From Welwitschia mirabilis (lineage: Eukaryota > Gnetophyta > Gnetopsida > Welwitschiales), in NCBI GenBank assembly GCA_051453625.1, contig JBOZIK010000001.1, forward strand, positions 290,865,292 to 290,907,668: a stretch of 42,377 nucleotides of DNA, given 5' to 3'. Below the pieces are notes generated by a model. That model was not told the DNA's origin, ran no database searches, and saw only the letters and a program-made list of their open reading frames with translations. Below are positions 1 to 10,523 of the stretch, piece by piece. Position numbers and translations under genes: made by a program. How positions within the stretch are numbered: the first letter of the stretch is position 1; each line of letters begins with the position of its first letter.

Positions 1-1577
1 ACCTAAGGACTTCACGATTGCACAAAATACGCACCGCAACAGACCCACATCATATAATTAAACATTATCTCTTCCAATCTTATAGCTCATTCCTTCCATT
101 ATGGTACTATTTTATAAGACTTAATAACCATCCACCACTCCTCTTCAATTGTTAATTTTTGATAATTATTAGCCCTAGTTGGGGTCTTGTAATAATGAAA
201 TCATTGATAAGTGATATTTATGTCATTTCATGTCTTGATTGAGATTAGGTGCACTTATGTTTTTTGAAAAAAATTTATGGTTATTTTGAGTTATATTATT
301 AAGGTTGCATTCCCTTAAGGTTTTCAATTGATAAAATGGATGAAAAGAGGGAATTTTTACTTTCATGTTGTACTCTTTATTTTAAAGCATTTGTGGGGAT
401 ATGATCATTTCTTAATTAGGATAATGAGCTAATGACACCTCCTATGTGCATCTGAAAAAATGTATATGAGAAATCTAAAGAAAAGAAAAATAAAATATCT
501 TCTTCAAAAGCATATTTTTATTTTTTATTAGTTCATTGGGTTTAGTTCACTGCATCAGAGCTATTGATACTCATTGCAATGTAGCTCTAATGATATACTT
601 ATACATTCAACTACATTGGGGCTATAGATGCTTACTGGTAATGCAACACTAGTTTCTTCAAGAACAACATACTTAACTCTATTAGAAGAAAAGTGCCATA
701 ATACTAGATGCTTAGTAAGATCAAAATGCTTGAAACCAAGGTACACATGCTTGTATAAGAAAAAGGGAAAAGTAAAAAACATGAAAATTAGAAATCTTTT
801 ATCTTTTACTTTCTTTAACAATTTTACTTAAAATTTCTCTACTATTCTTGAATTTTTATGAGTTTGCATAGTTGATACCTCACTTGTATGACATTTGGAT
901 TCATTAGATAAAATTAAAAATCATAAAATCTCAATAAAAAGTTCATTAGATAAGGTAATTTATCTATTTTATTTATAAGATTTTACAATTAAGGTTTCAT
1001 TTCCATTACTATTTTGCATTTTCATGCCCATTCAAATCACTATTTTTACCATTGCACTCTATGAGAAAACATACTTGGAAAAATGCCTTTTTATTGTGAA
1101 ATGCCCTTTGATTTATGCCTTAATCCATGGCCACTTAATCAAATCTATTCATCAAACCAAAAACTTTTCTGGTCCTTATTCTATCTTATTTATATTAAAA
1201 AAACCATTTTAAAATGTGTTTTCATCATTCTTCATTATTCTATTCTATGCTTACATCATTTTCCATCTCTTAAATGAGTCTTATACTCTTTGTTAATAAA
1301 AAATTAGCGTCGTTGTTTTCCTCCACTAGTGCCATCATTGGTTCATCTCCTTCTACATCTAGTATTCTCTCATGCTTTCTATTCTGACTTCTTAATCTGG
1401 TGCATTTAGAGGCAACCTATTTAGATTATTTTAGTTTAATTTCATTAATTCTTCTCACATTTTTCAATGCACGTTTCATCTTTCAAGCCTAACATAAAAT
1501 TCTTTCATTTTATGTTTGTTATTATCTTGCATTTGTCTTTCTTCTTATTTTGTTCTACTGCTACTTTTTAGGTAACC

Positions 1578-2640
1578 ATGAGTGGTAGATAAAGGTCCTT
1601 CATTGAGAAAGCAATCTTTGGTTTATTTTTAGATCTGTATTATTCATTTTACTTAGCAAGAATCAAAACTAGAGGTTGGAATTCTCTATTGAAGGAAGCC
1701 AATGCTTAATAATACTTGAAACAAGTGCTAAACCTTTACAAAAATGCTTTAATAATAAAGGATCCTAGGTAATCCACTCTTGTATTTAATGCACTTCTTT
1801 TACTATTTCTTTAATGGATTTATAAGTTGTCTTAGGAGTTGATAATTTTGAGCATTTACTCTTTAATCTTATTAAAACCCTTGACTATTATTGCCACATC
1901 TTAGATGTTGAGTATGCATACAAAAGAGAAGAAACCCTACTCTATACATTTTTACACAAAATATGAACATTATGTTACTAATTCCTATAGCGTCCACTTA
2001 GATACCATTAGAATTATTCAAGATAAGTAACCCTTTCACATAGACAAATTTTTATTTAGAACCATTATCAATTATGTAGGGCATAATTAAACCTTTCCCT
2101 TCCTTGTTTTATTTTTTACTTGATTCACAATACCCTTTACTAAACCTTAAACTCTAATAATTGGGATAGAACCTGTATTGAAACCATTAAATCTCATAAG
2201 ATAACTTAAGTATAGAAGTGCAAAAGTATAGATTGGATTTTGGGACAACAACATGAATAACTAGAAGAGTATTAGCAATAATAATAGAAAGAATAAATTC
2301 AACATGATTCATAACCTCTTTGTAATATTTCTCCTTATGTAACTTCATATGTACCTTCAATAACATATCAAAAAGTCAAAGATCCTTTTGGAAAGATTTC
2401 TCATCCCATTTCTTCTCCTTCTTCTAATCCTCCACAATCCTCTCCTTCTTATTTCAGTGAAACTTTTCTTGAGTAGATACTTAAAGAGGCAAAAGACTTA
2501 GATTAACGACTTATGGGGTACGATGAAGAAAATTGCTAAGAAGAAAAAGAACATTTCTCATAAATGGGATGAGATCTATTAGAAATTGGAAAGAGTGATT
2601 TCTCATAGATTTGCATTTAGTTATACTTTTCATCTTTTTT
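1578..2640 (+). pseudogene. Decayed 3' ORF of Athila-type element A (env-like position)
   Basis: This is the coding remnant located between the pol region and the 3' LTR, where Athila elements carry their extra ORF. Readable pieces are MSGR-stop-RSFIEKAIFG, a YLARIKTRGWNSLL block near 1650, LDVEYAYKREETLL at about 1902, and a proline/serine-rich patch near 2400. The same order is seen at 21650-22590 in element BC, which supports a real ancestral protein rather than chance. Stops and frameshifts are frequent, so it is not translatable. I do not recognise a domain with known biochemistry; calling it env-like rests on position only. The start was placed at the ATG of MSGR by comparison with the E copy at 6649. 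Confidence 0.5.
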
Positions 2641-2828
2641 TTACTTTTTGATTGTTATGTATGGTAGCTTAAGATTTGTGTTGTGGTATTTGTTTTATCA
2701 CTTTTTCTAATTATAATAAAGAATACATGTGATAAAGCATCTTTTCTTTATTATAACATTAATGTGTTTTAGAAATTTGCATTCATTTTTTCTATCTTTT
2801 TAAATTTTGAGGACAATGTTAAACTTTC

Positions 2829-2842
2829 ATTTGGGGGTATGG
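2829..2842 (+). other. G-tract (ATTTGGGGGTATGG) before the 3' LTR of A
   Basis: A GGACAATGTTAAACTTTCATTTGGGGG-type block that recurs at 22815-22843 in element BC. Such a TTTGGGGG block after the last ORF is typical of Athila/Tat-like elements and may be an internal polypurine-like tract. It lies about 180 bp upstream of the LTR, so it is not the tract immediately adjoining the LTR. Confidence 0.45.
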
Positions 2843-3021
2843 CATTTACATTTTTCAAGAAAGTTTTGATTTTAATACCTTGTTTTTAAAAATTTGTCCA
2901 AAATTTTGAAGTCTATCATTCTTTACATTATTCTTAAATGTGTTTACTTAGAATTTTTTTTATTTTATTCATTTTTATCATACTTTTTACTAAGGAAAAA
3001 TAAAAGGTTGATTAGGGGTTA

Positions 3022-4454
3022 TGATAACATGTAAAAACTAACATTTATCTCAAGTATATTAGGTTAATTTATTATAGTAAAGAATTAAATTAGCTTTTTT
3101 AAGAAGAAAAACATGTCTTCTATCTCTTTTAATGCCATACTTGAAATTACACATTTTCCCATGAATTTTGTAGGTTTTTGATTGCATTCTAGAGATTATG
3201 ATTAAAAAAGTTATAACTACATAAAATACTAGTGGTGTTGATGTGAGGACATTGGTATTTTGAGAAAAACTACTTCTAGACTTACGTTTTGATTTTACCA
3301 TGGAAAAATATCTTGCTATTGGTTATGGGCTTAGTCATTTATTACACCAAAAAATTATATTATCTACTTTAGTAAAATGATTAATTTTTATGTAAATATT
3401 CTAATTAGAAAGCTGTAAAGTGATGAAACCCTAGCCCTAATTTTTTCCTCTAAAAAGGGCCAACTGCCTCATTTGTAAGGATATTTTGGTAACAAGAGCA
3501 ACCATTCTTGGAGGAAGAATTCTTCTATCATGTCTTTCTAGTTTTTATCCTTTGGGAATTAGCTAGCCTTGAGGCTAGCTTGCTGTTCCTTTTTCAAGCT
3601 TAAGATTTCCTTCATTGATGTATAACATAGTTCCTTTCTAATAATAAAGATAATAGTTTTCATTTCTTGATTTTAACTTGTGATTTAGTTCATAATTTTA
3701 ATACTTAATATGAAGCTACAATGTTGTGAAGTTATTATTTTTATTTTTTAGTGAATCCTTGTTATTTACATTTTAATTTCGTAGTTTAATTTTATTTGAT
3801 GTTTCTTGGGATTCGGTTCCTCCTTATCATACTTATGAACCAATTATGATGGACTAAAGTGATAGACGGATCTCACCAATACTCATGTGGTTAATGAGAT
3901 AATGTTACCATGATTTGAGCCATAATGAACTTTGCATATTTAGGATTTTTGATATATATTCAAATGAAAGTCTTTTATTTGTTAAAATATTAATGATAGT
4001 TCTTGAGTGTTATATCCATTTCCATCTCTTATTCATTAAAACTCTTCATTCTCATTTTATATTTTACATTTGCTTGAATCTTTTTGCTAGTTTATAAGTC
4101 TTTTACTTTACTATTTTTTACCACAATTATCCTAAGAAGAGAATGATACGAGGTCTTTCTCCAATAAAAGATCTAGTTTTTACTTATAAAAACTACTATT
4201 GACATTGTTTTATTCATGATAAATTCTGAGAGCTATACTTCATTCCTAGCCTTATTCTCTAATCTATTATGAAAGTTTCCTCTTATTTTTACTTTTTTTT
4301 CTTCTAAATCTATTCTTTACATTTGGCTTTGTGCTTTATTTATTATAGTTTATCATGAATTATCCCTGAGGAGAGAATGACATTGGGAATTTTTTATAAG
4401 AAAGGACTTAGTTACTAAACTTTTTGATGCATGTGATATAGTTTTTATTGAACA
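3022..4454 (+). repeat. 3' LTR of Athila-type element A
   Basis: It begins TGATAACATG and ends in GAACA, the same termini as LTR 15357-16538 (TGATAACATA...GAACA). Internal matches in order are CAAGTATATTAGG(T/C)TAATTTA, a TATA-like TCTAAAAAGG at about 3449 followed by an ACTGCCTCATTTGTAA block, an AAGTGATAGACGGATCTCACC block, and the AGAATGATAC end block. It is longer (1433 bp) than the BC LTRs because of an internal duplication near its 3' end. The next bases, ATTTT (4455-4459), would be one copy of the target duplication; the other copy is off the window. Confidence 0.75.
3955..4425 (+). repeat. Tandem duplication of about 234 bp inside LTR A
   Basis: The LTR end block AATTATCC...GAGAATGA(T/C)A occurs at 4125 and again at 4359, an offset of 234 bp. 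Weaker matches surround both copies (CATTTGCTTGAATC versus CATTTGGCTTTGTG, each followed by a TTTATTAT/TTTATAAG stretch). The other two LTRs of the family carry this block once, so the duplication explains most of the extra length of LTR A. Confidence 0.55.
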
Positions 4455-4455
4455 A

Positions 4456-5245
4456 TTTTTTAAATCTTTTTGTTACTTTTATATCTTGGTTTGTGTTTAT
4501 TATGTTACTAAGTGATGTGAAGCTAGTTCAACTAGAGTAAATGATGCTATAGTGTGATCATACTTTTAAAAGAGTATATTTTATCCCATTTTGATTTTTG
4601 TATAGATCTTATTAGTGATGGATGTATTCATTTTTTAGAATGAATTCATGAATAATATTATAAAGAAATGTGGCATCCTACCTAAAATTGTTGCTTTTTA
4701 TCAACTACAAGCTAATGGTTAAGTAGAAGTTTCCAATCATCAATCAAATATAGCTTTGTAAAAGTTAGTTTATGCTAATAAAAAATATTGACTACTTCAC
4801 CTCAATGATACTCTTTAGGATTACTACATCACTTATAAAACCTCTATTAGAATGTCCACTTATAGGGATACATTTAGTAAGCATGTTATCTTCCTACTCA
4901 AATAAAACTAAAAGCTTCTTAAATAATTAAACAACTTAATCATAATGTTAATATTTAAAATTTAGGAACCTCAACATTGATAAGCTTGAATAAATTATAA
5001 ATAAAGCCTATGAAACTTTTTATGCTCACAAAGAAATGAAAAAAGATATTATGACTTCCATATCCTTTGAAAATACTCTAATCCTAATGATAAAGTTTTG
5101 TTATATACTTGACATACATTTCTTTTTCTTCAAGAAAGTTGATATCTAAATGGACTAATACTTTTAAAGTTAAAGAAATATTTTCACATCAGGATATTAA
5201 AGTATTAGATCCACTTATCAAAAAGACATTTAGAGATAATGAATA
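4456..5245 (+). pseudogene. Athila-type integrase remnant (core and C-terminal part)
   Basis: It would have inserted element cDNA into the genome. Readable in order: YILVCVYYVTK-stop-CEA (family ILVAVDYVSKWVEA), NDA, then after a +1 shift HFDFCIDLISDG (family RFG-P-R-IISDG), QANG-stop-VEVSN at 4708 (family QTNGQAEVSN), YYITYKTSIRMSTYR (family YRTAYKTPIGMSPYR), and PNDKVLLYT followed by KLIS-WTNTFKVKEIFSH (family [21 protein letters not shown]). The first catalytic Asp is replaced by Tyr (YYVTK), the second is kept in SDG, and the Glu is kept at 4726. There are at least five stops and two frameshifts. The N-terminal HHCC zinc finger is absent, apparently separated by the insertion of element A. 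Confidence 0.85.
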
Positions 5246-6648
5246 AAGAATAAAGAAAAGTAAATAATCTATTATCTTTAAAGCCAATTTCTTATAACTT
5301 TTTGATCCTTAATAGTTACTTTACATTTTTACTTGTATTAGAATATAGTACTTTAGGGTACTAAGACATAAAAATCATGTACGTGATGAAAGTTCTTGGA
5401 AATTTTCAAGTGATATAACTTTCTTATCTATAAGGGTGTATTTCTTTTTCCTCTTAACAATGTTAACATAAATAGATATTAGATTCTTGCATATCACCAC
5501 TATTAGCATCTTCAATGGTTTTGTGTCTTAGTTTTTACCATCTTTATGACTTGTAGTATGAATTCAAGAATATGATGTTTAATTTAGTACTTTTCAATCC
5601 GTCATCATTTAGGATAATGTTGGTTCTAATGGTTTGTAACCTATAATTAGATACTAACTATTTGTTATGAGACATAATTTTGGTTATAAATGTTCATTCT
5701 AAGTAGGCCATATAAGCTAATAATCAATCATTCTTGAACATGCATTAAATTTTTAAGATTATTGTAGATGTATAATCAATCTAATAGTCTTTATGACTAA
5801 ATTTGTTATTAGACCATGGATGACATGTCTTAGTGAATGAAATAATTATGTTACAATTAGCATAAAATATGTGGAAAACATATCTTTGTAATGTGATCAT
5901 AGTTAACTCTTAGAAAATAAATGATGTCACTATAAATTTCTTTGATTAACTATGTTTATAAGAGGTCTTGGACGTGCATTGCATTATATGATGAAAAAGA
6001 TATTTTATGAGTGATTTCTTAGAAATCCATACTTAAGAGAAGAAGGCAAGGATATGAAATAACCTTATGTGTTGTATGTCTAAATTCTATGAAGCTTAAA
6101 GTTTTTTATTATTAATTTAGAATGTTAAACCTTTACTATCAATGATCTTAGTTTTTTTTCTTAACCTAAATTTAAAATGCATTTATCTTAATCTGATTAT
6201 TTTACCTTTTTCATTATTAAAAATAAAGTCCCCATTTTGTTGTTCTAATATCACTGAGATAAAATAAAAATGCTATCTAGTTTTAGCATGATACGTCTTT
6301 TTCATTTTTTTTTAAAATTACAATAAACATTATTTTTGGTAAATGCAGACTAATATTTTTTTTTCTCTCTATTTTTTTTAACATTCTCATGCATGACTTT
6401 TATCAAGGGAAGCACACTTTTGGTTTGCAAGAATTCATGTTTTATTTAATCTTATTAATTAAAAGGAATGATTAATATCTTAAATTCACAAAATCATTTA
6501 CTAATTTAGATCTCTAATTCTACATTGTATTATGAAGATACTTTTGTCTACATTTTTTAATAGCACTTGTCTCAAATATACTGACATCACTATGTGTTCT
6601 ACTAGCATTTCTCATCTTTTAGTTAAATCAAATTCATCTTAAGCTAGA
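5246..6648 (+). other. Spacer of element E between integrase and 3' ORF
   Basis: About 1.4 kb of A+T-rich DNA where an Athila element has its untranslated spacer. I see no readable domain, and it does not visibly align with the corresponding spacers of elements A and BC, suggesting that E belongs to a different subfamily. Confidence 0.35.
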
Positions 6649-6946
6649 ATGTCTAGGAGGACAAGAGAGTTCCTTATGGAGGACATATTTTATTAGTTTC
6701 TAAAACACTATATTATTGTCTCCCTTGAAAATATGAAAGAAAGAGGATGAAGTTTCCTTCTTTTTTAGAAAGGAAAAACCTACTTTCCTATTGAAGTAAA
6801 AGAAATTTTTTCAAAATAACAAGGATAATGATGAGAAAGGAGATGATGTGGAGGAAGAGAAGAAAGAATCTCATAGAATCTTGCAATAAGAGTAAGAAGG
6901 ATTCAAATTTTTATTACTACCATTCTTATTTTTAGTTACCTGTCTT
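6649..6946 (+). pseudogene. Decayed 3' ORF of host element E, 5' part
   Basis: A frame beginning MSRRTREFLMED aligns by position and pattern with MSGR-stop-RSFIEK in element A, and an ERG-stop-SFLL block with TRGWNSLL. The distance from this start to the LDVDYA motif, once element D is removed, is about the same as in A (roughly 325 bp). A patch rich in Asp, Glu and Lys follows at about 6820-6890. The frame is interrupted by stops and then by element D. No biochemical function can be inferred. Confidence 0.4.
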
Positions 6947-7010
6947 TACCTAATAATAAAAATCCTTCTTATTATTTTAAGATATGTTTAGTAAAGTTAT
7001 GTATAGAGTT
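6947..7010 (+). repeat. Left copy of a 64-bp direct repeat flanking element D
   Basis: TACCTAATAATAAA...TTATTATTTTAAGATA...AGTTATGTATAGAGTT is repeated with scattered changes at 12822-12886. It is far longer than the 5-bp target duplication expected for a Ty3/gypsy insertion. Its last 11 bp overlap the apparent start of LTR1 of D. Confidence 0.7.
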
Positions 7011-7762
7011 AACATAATGAAATCTCAAAAGAACTTTTTGAATTATGTTTATAAACATAAATAATAAAGAAAATAAGAAATATGTAGGAAATAGAGCATT
7101 CAATGTAATGAAGGAATTACTTTTTATTACTGAAATAAAAATTACAATGCTTACAAACTAGAATCAAACTAGGAAAGCTTTCATAAGCTCTCTCCTCAAT
7201 AGTGGCCTTTAAAGCCCCACCTAAGCCTTACCACTTTAATGCTTGGTATCCCTCTAGAGAGAATACAAATGAGCCATGATCTTACACTAAGAACTATCTC
7301 CTCAAGTTCCTCAATAAGAACTCCTCTCAAGATCTAACTCTAAGATCTCTTACTTTTCCCTTTTCCAAGTCATTCACTAAGGAATCTTTAAGTCATGCTC
7401 TTCAAATTCTCACATCTTGTTATTTATAAGGCTCAAAGAAAAATACTTATTAACAAAGAATACTCCCAATATTAACCTCTCATACAATTCACTAAAAATA
7501 ACTTCTAAAGATAACATATTTCTTATACATGCATTTTCTCTAAAAATGTATTCCTTATACTTTTGTTCTTTTCTAAACATAACATATTTCAATCAATAAT
7601 ATTTTTATATGGTACTACACATGAAACCTATTTAATGATTATACAATGGAAATTACACATAATGGATGTGTGCTTCCACATAACCACACTAAAACCTTAA
7701 CAAATGGATCCCTAAGTAAAACACAATCTTTATTTTTATTTCTTAAGGAGTATCATGCATCA
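7000..7762 (-). repeat. LTR1 (3' LTR) of chromovirus D
   Basis: On the - strand it runs from TGATGCATGATACTCC to ...AACTCTATACA, that is TG...CA ends. It aligns throughout with LTR2 and LTR3: shared blocks include TATGTAGGAAATAGAGCA at 7081, TTTTTATTACTGAAATAAAAA, the AATAGTGGC(C/A)TTTAAAG block, CATAACATATTTCAATCAA and ACACAATCTTTATTTT near 7720. Divergence among the three copies is high, so they are old. Confidence 0.8.
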
Positions 7763-7773
7763 TCCTCTCCTAC
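7763..7773 (-). other. Polypurine tract of D before LTR1
   Basis: Read on the - strand this is GTAGGAGAGGA immediately upstream of the LTR start TGATGC. Such a tract primes plus-strand DNA synthesis in LTR retrotransposons. Confidence 0.55.
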
Positions 7774-7799
7774 TTAAAAGTGAACTATCATAAAAAAAA

Positions 7800-9084
7800 G
7801 GGACCCCTCCTTTGTTGAACTTCCATAGCTAATTCTTAGGTGTTCTACTCTAAGATTCAAATTGCATCCTTCAAGCAATATCCTAGTAATTGGAGTAGGT
7901 ACTCCTTATAGAACTTTCCATGTATCTTCTTATTATAGATCTTGATAATTATTATTCTCTCATCCATCTTCTACTTTACTTCATTTAACTTATATAGCTC
8001 TATGATCCAAGCTTATCCTCCACAGGTTCTTTATGATACTTCACTAAGTTTGCAAAATTGAAAGCAAGTGAAATATACACATTATTAAGAATATCTAATT
8101 AATACAAATTTGGTGAAATCTTTTTCATAATTATACATGAATAAATCTTTTAAAATTTGAGCTTGTTACATGTTACCATGAAAAATATTTCCTTCCATAA
8201 GTATGCCATTACTAAGTCACCTTTCTTAAACTATATATATCTTCTACATGTATTTACTACCTCCTTAGCCTTAGAGTTTAATGATTCGAAAGCTTGCCAT
8301 ACATATTCATGTATTTCTACAATTTTTTTGGCATAATCTCTATCATAGCTAATAGTTCTAGTATATCACACAACATATTTGACATCCACGGGTGATATCT
8401 GTAACCACTTTAAATGGTAAGCTTTCTAAGCTCTTGTTCATTAAATTATTTTTATAAAACTTTGTATGTGATGAATAATCTTCCCACTTATTTAACTTTC
8501 TTTTGTAAAGATATCTTAGTAAGCTTCGAACACTGCAATTTATCACTTCTATCTGTTCACCTATTTATGGATGATATGTTGATGAATACTATAACTTAGT
8601 ATTCATCATGTACCATAGGTTCCTTAAAAATGAGAAATAAATTTTATGTTTTATCTATAACTATTGTCTTTAGTAACCCATGAATATGCATAATATATTT
8701 GAAGAATAATGTAGAAATAAATGAAGCATCACTTCTCTTGGCACAAAGAATAAAATGTGCCATATTGTTAAATCTATCCACCACCACCATTATGGAATCA
8801 TGTCCACTTTTAAAATGACATAATACTAAGATCAAATCCATAATCAAGTCTTTTTATGATTTCATTGGAACTACTAATGATTGGTAGAACCCTATGTTTA
8901 TTGATCCTTTTGTTGCTCTTTAACGTGTAAGGTAACTTTACATCATCCACTGCATATCCTTGTATATGCTAGGCAAATGCAATGAGATATTTAATAATTC
9001 ATAGGTTTTATGTAACCCATAATATCCAACCATGTTTTTGTAATGTTTTTTTTTCAATATGTTCTTCCTTGCAAATCCTCTAGG
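7800..9084 (-). pseudogene. Chromovirus D integrase with GPY/F module and chromodomain
   Basis: In coding order: HHCC-type region with PRGFARKNILKK and GYYGLHKTYELL (family IPRGSLREKII, GHFGRDKT); catalytic core with MDLILVL, DSIMVVVDRFNNMAHF and IVIDKT (both Asp kept); YHP-stop-IGEQIEVIN, with the Glu kept; SLLRYL, KWEDYSS and SLESLPFKVV; then KKGDLVMAYLWKE and CNKLK (GPY/F module, family GDLVMVHLRKERFP); then about 7845-7970 a chromodomain-like stretch KIYNKKI-GKFYKEYLLQL and GYCLKDAI (family YLVKWKGYPESDATW). The aromatic-cage Trp codons are lost in this stretch. Several stops (for example at 8546, 8644 and 8938 boundaries) make it non-functional. Confidence 0.85.
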
Positions 9085-9480
9085 CATGTAAAACCTCATG
9101 AATGCACTTAGAGTATTCATTAATCTAGATGACATTATCAACCATTCATAAAATCCATCTCAGGTTTAAAAGCTATCTTCCATTCATCTCGTTCTCAAAT
9201 ATGAATTTGATGATATCCACTCTTCAAATCTATATTGTTAAAAATAAATGTACCTACAATCTAAAATATCATCCATGTGATGCATAGGAAAGTAATTCTT
9301 GATTGTTATCTTATTATTGACTAGTAAATCCACACACAAGAATGACTTCTTGATATCATTCTTTGGAGCTAATACTATTCGAATAGAACATAGTAATATA
9401 CTTTTCTTAATCAACACCTTGTCTAATTGCACGTATACCTAGTTACTTATCTCCTCTCTTTTATGTAGTTCTATTCTATA
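9085..9480 (-). pseudogene. Chromovirus D reverse transcriptase, fingers/palm fragment
   Basis: Readable in order: LDKVLIKKSILL (family LLDKGLIRESLSP), RIVLAPKNDIKKSFLCVD (family PALLVPKKDGTWRMCVD), NNKITIKNYFPMHHMDDILD (family INKITIKYRFPIPRLDDLLD), NNIDLKSGYHQIHI (family KIDLRSGYHQIRI), ERDEWKIAFK, and MSSRLMNTLSAFMRFYM (family MPFGLTNAPSTFMRLM). The sequence then passes without a gap into the integrase N-terminus at about 9084. The YVDD catalytic box, thumb, connection and all of RNase H are missing, so about half of pol was deleted in this copy or its source. Confidence 0.88.
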
Positions 9481-9769
9481 TAGTTTTTTGTTTGGAAGTA
9501 AATCATTAGGAACTAGATCTACCTAATAATTTATGCTCTTAATAAATATCTATAAAGAATTTTAACACATTTTTAATTTTTATTAGATACTCTTCCAACT
9601 AAAGTTCTGAAGATATCTTCAATACCACTATTGGGTTATATCATTCTTTCTTTATTTCATCTAAAAACTCCTTTATTTCCAAGGAGTATACCCCAGTCTT
9701 ATGCTCTAAAATCTCCACTAAATTTGGTAACAACTGAAATGTTTTTCACTCTTATCAGTTATAACACAA
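9481..9769 (-). pseudogene. Unread part of D pol between protease and RT
   Basis: Lies between the protease end and the first clear RT motif and should hold the linker and RT start. I read no firm motif here; stops are frequent in all frames. Confidence 0.3.
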
Positions 9770-10110
9770 GTATTATTCTACATACTATGCATGCACTTAG
9801 CATCATATTACAATGATCTACCTAATAATAAATGATAAGCACTCATAGGAATAACATTACAATGAACTTAATCATAAAAGATACAAATTTTAAAGTTGAT
9901 CATACACTATTCTATAATTGTAACACAGTGTCCCTTTTACAAATAAGAGAGTTAGTATGACACTGGATGCAAACTAGTCTCTAAATTAAACTTTTCCAAC
10001 AATCTTAATAGAATCTAAGTTATTAGTGCTTTTATTATCAACTTTAACCTTGAATACTTTGTCTTTATACTTGCATCTAGTTTTGAAGAGTTATCTCCAA
10101 TGTAATGGCT
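9770..10110 (-). pseudogene. Chromovirus D aspartic protease remnant
   Basis: It would have cleaved the Gag-Pol polyprotein. Readable pieces are YKDKVFKVKVDNKSTNNLDSI (here split: family DKVCRVIIDGGSTDNLVS), then after a shift LVEKLNLET, then HCNVIPMSAYHLLLGR at about 9817-9865 (family DVVPMDACHLLLGRPW), then YDAKCMHSM (family YDRKVMHDG). The catalytic Asp-Gly-Gly-Ser is replaced by Asp-Asn-Lys-Ser (10028-10039), so the flap-side glycines are lost. Stops follow at the ends of most blocks. It sits between the zinc knuckle and RT, the normal place. Confidence 0.78.
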
Positions 10111-10217
10111 CCTTAACAATTCTTGTAGCTTGCATGAGAATTATGCTAAAAATCATATTTTATTCTTTTTTACTAGCACCATTTTCTAGTTATTTATTTT
10201 TAGATTCTCCACTTATT

Positions 10218-10505
10218 TCAACATGCTGAAAGTAGCATTAGTATGCATAGCCTTTTTCTTAATGAACATTTGTAAGACTTATGTTCTAACTTATAGAAAT
10301 TATAGTAGAAAATTAAAAAAATTACCTCCTCTATCTCTTCCTTGATAGGTACTTCCTCTACATTTGTATCTTCTTCACCTTTCTTATATCCTTCTTGATT
10401 CATCCTTTATCCTTATAGATGGCCTCTTCTTTGAGGTTCCTTTCCTTTGAATTTCATCTATTTGAACTGTTCCTTTACTGTAACTTCTCTTATTCTTGTA
10501 GCACC
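10218..10505 (-). pseudogene. Chromovirus D gag C-terminus with broken zinc knuckle
   Basis: A 61-codon frame (10403 to 10218) starts MNQEGYKKGEED, continues with a Glu-rich patch, then YYNFYKLEHKSYKC. This fits the retroviral knuckle CX2CX4HX4C with the first two Cys changed to Tyr (TAT) and Phe (TTC), while His and the last Cys remain. The first change is a G-to-A transition of TGT. Upstream is a Lys/Arg-rich stretch typical of the gag linker. It is separated from the N-terminal gag part at 11284-12040 by LTR2. Confidence 0.65.
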
Positions 10506-10523
10506 AACTGGTATTCTTATAGA

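Larger units (their letters stand above)
1..4454 (+). mobile_element. Athila-type Ty3/gypsy element A, 3' half only
   Basis: The stretch from about 150 to 3021 matches, segment by segment and in the same order, the tail of element BC at about 20225-23034. Shared landmarks are a CACCTCCT(A/G)TGTGCAT block (438 and 20508), a 3' ORF start, an LDVEYA-like motif and a TTGGGGGTATG tract. It is followed by a 1.4-kb LTR that matches both BC LTRs. The 5' LTR, gag and pol lie beyond the left edge of the window, so neither completeness nor the target duplication can be checked. The element abuts integrase sequence of another Athila copy at 4455, so it appears nested in that host. All reading frames are broken. 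Confidence 0.75.
4455..7010 (+). mobile_element. Host Athila-type element E, left segment
   Basis: Integrase core starts directly at the end of LTR A (4455) and is followed by the integrase C-terminal region, a spacer and a 3' ORF that is then cut by element D at about 7000. Order and orientation fit an Athila-type element whose RT region lies left of element A, outside the window. The same element seems to resume at 12822. Confidence 0.65.

Noticed and set aside
561-1277. Four frames of 62-86 codons on both strands
   Set aside because: They lie in the post-pol spacer of element A, are rich in Phe/Ile/Leu/Lys as expected from A+T-rich DNA, and have no family resemblance.
3059-4097. 80-codon (- strand) and 60-codon (+ strand) frames
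   Set aside because: Both lie inside an LTR (3022-4454) that aligns with two other LTRs, where the frames are not kept.
7410-7599. Two opposite 60-codon frames
   Set aside because: Inside LTR1 of element D; not preserved in LTR2 or LTR3.
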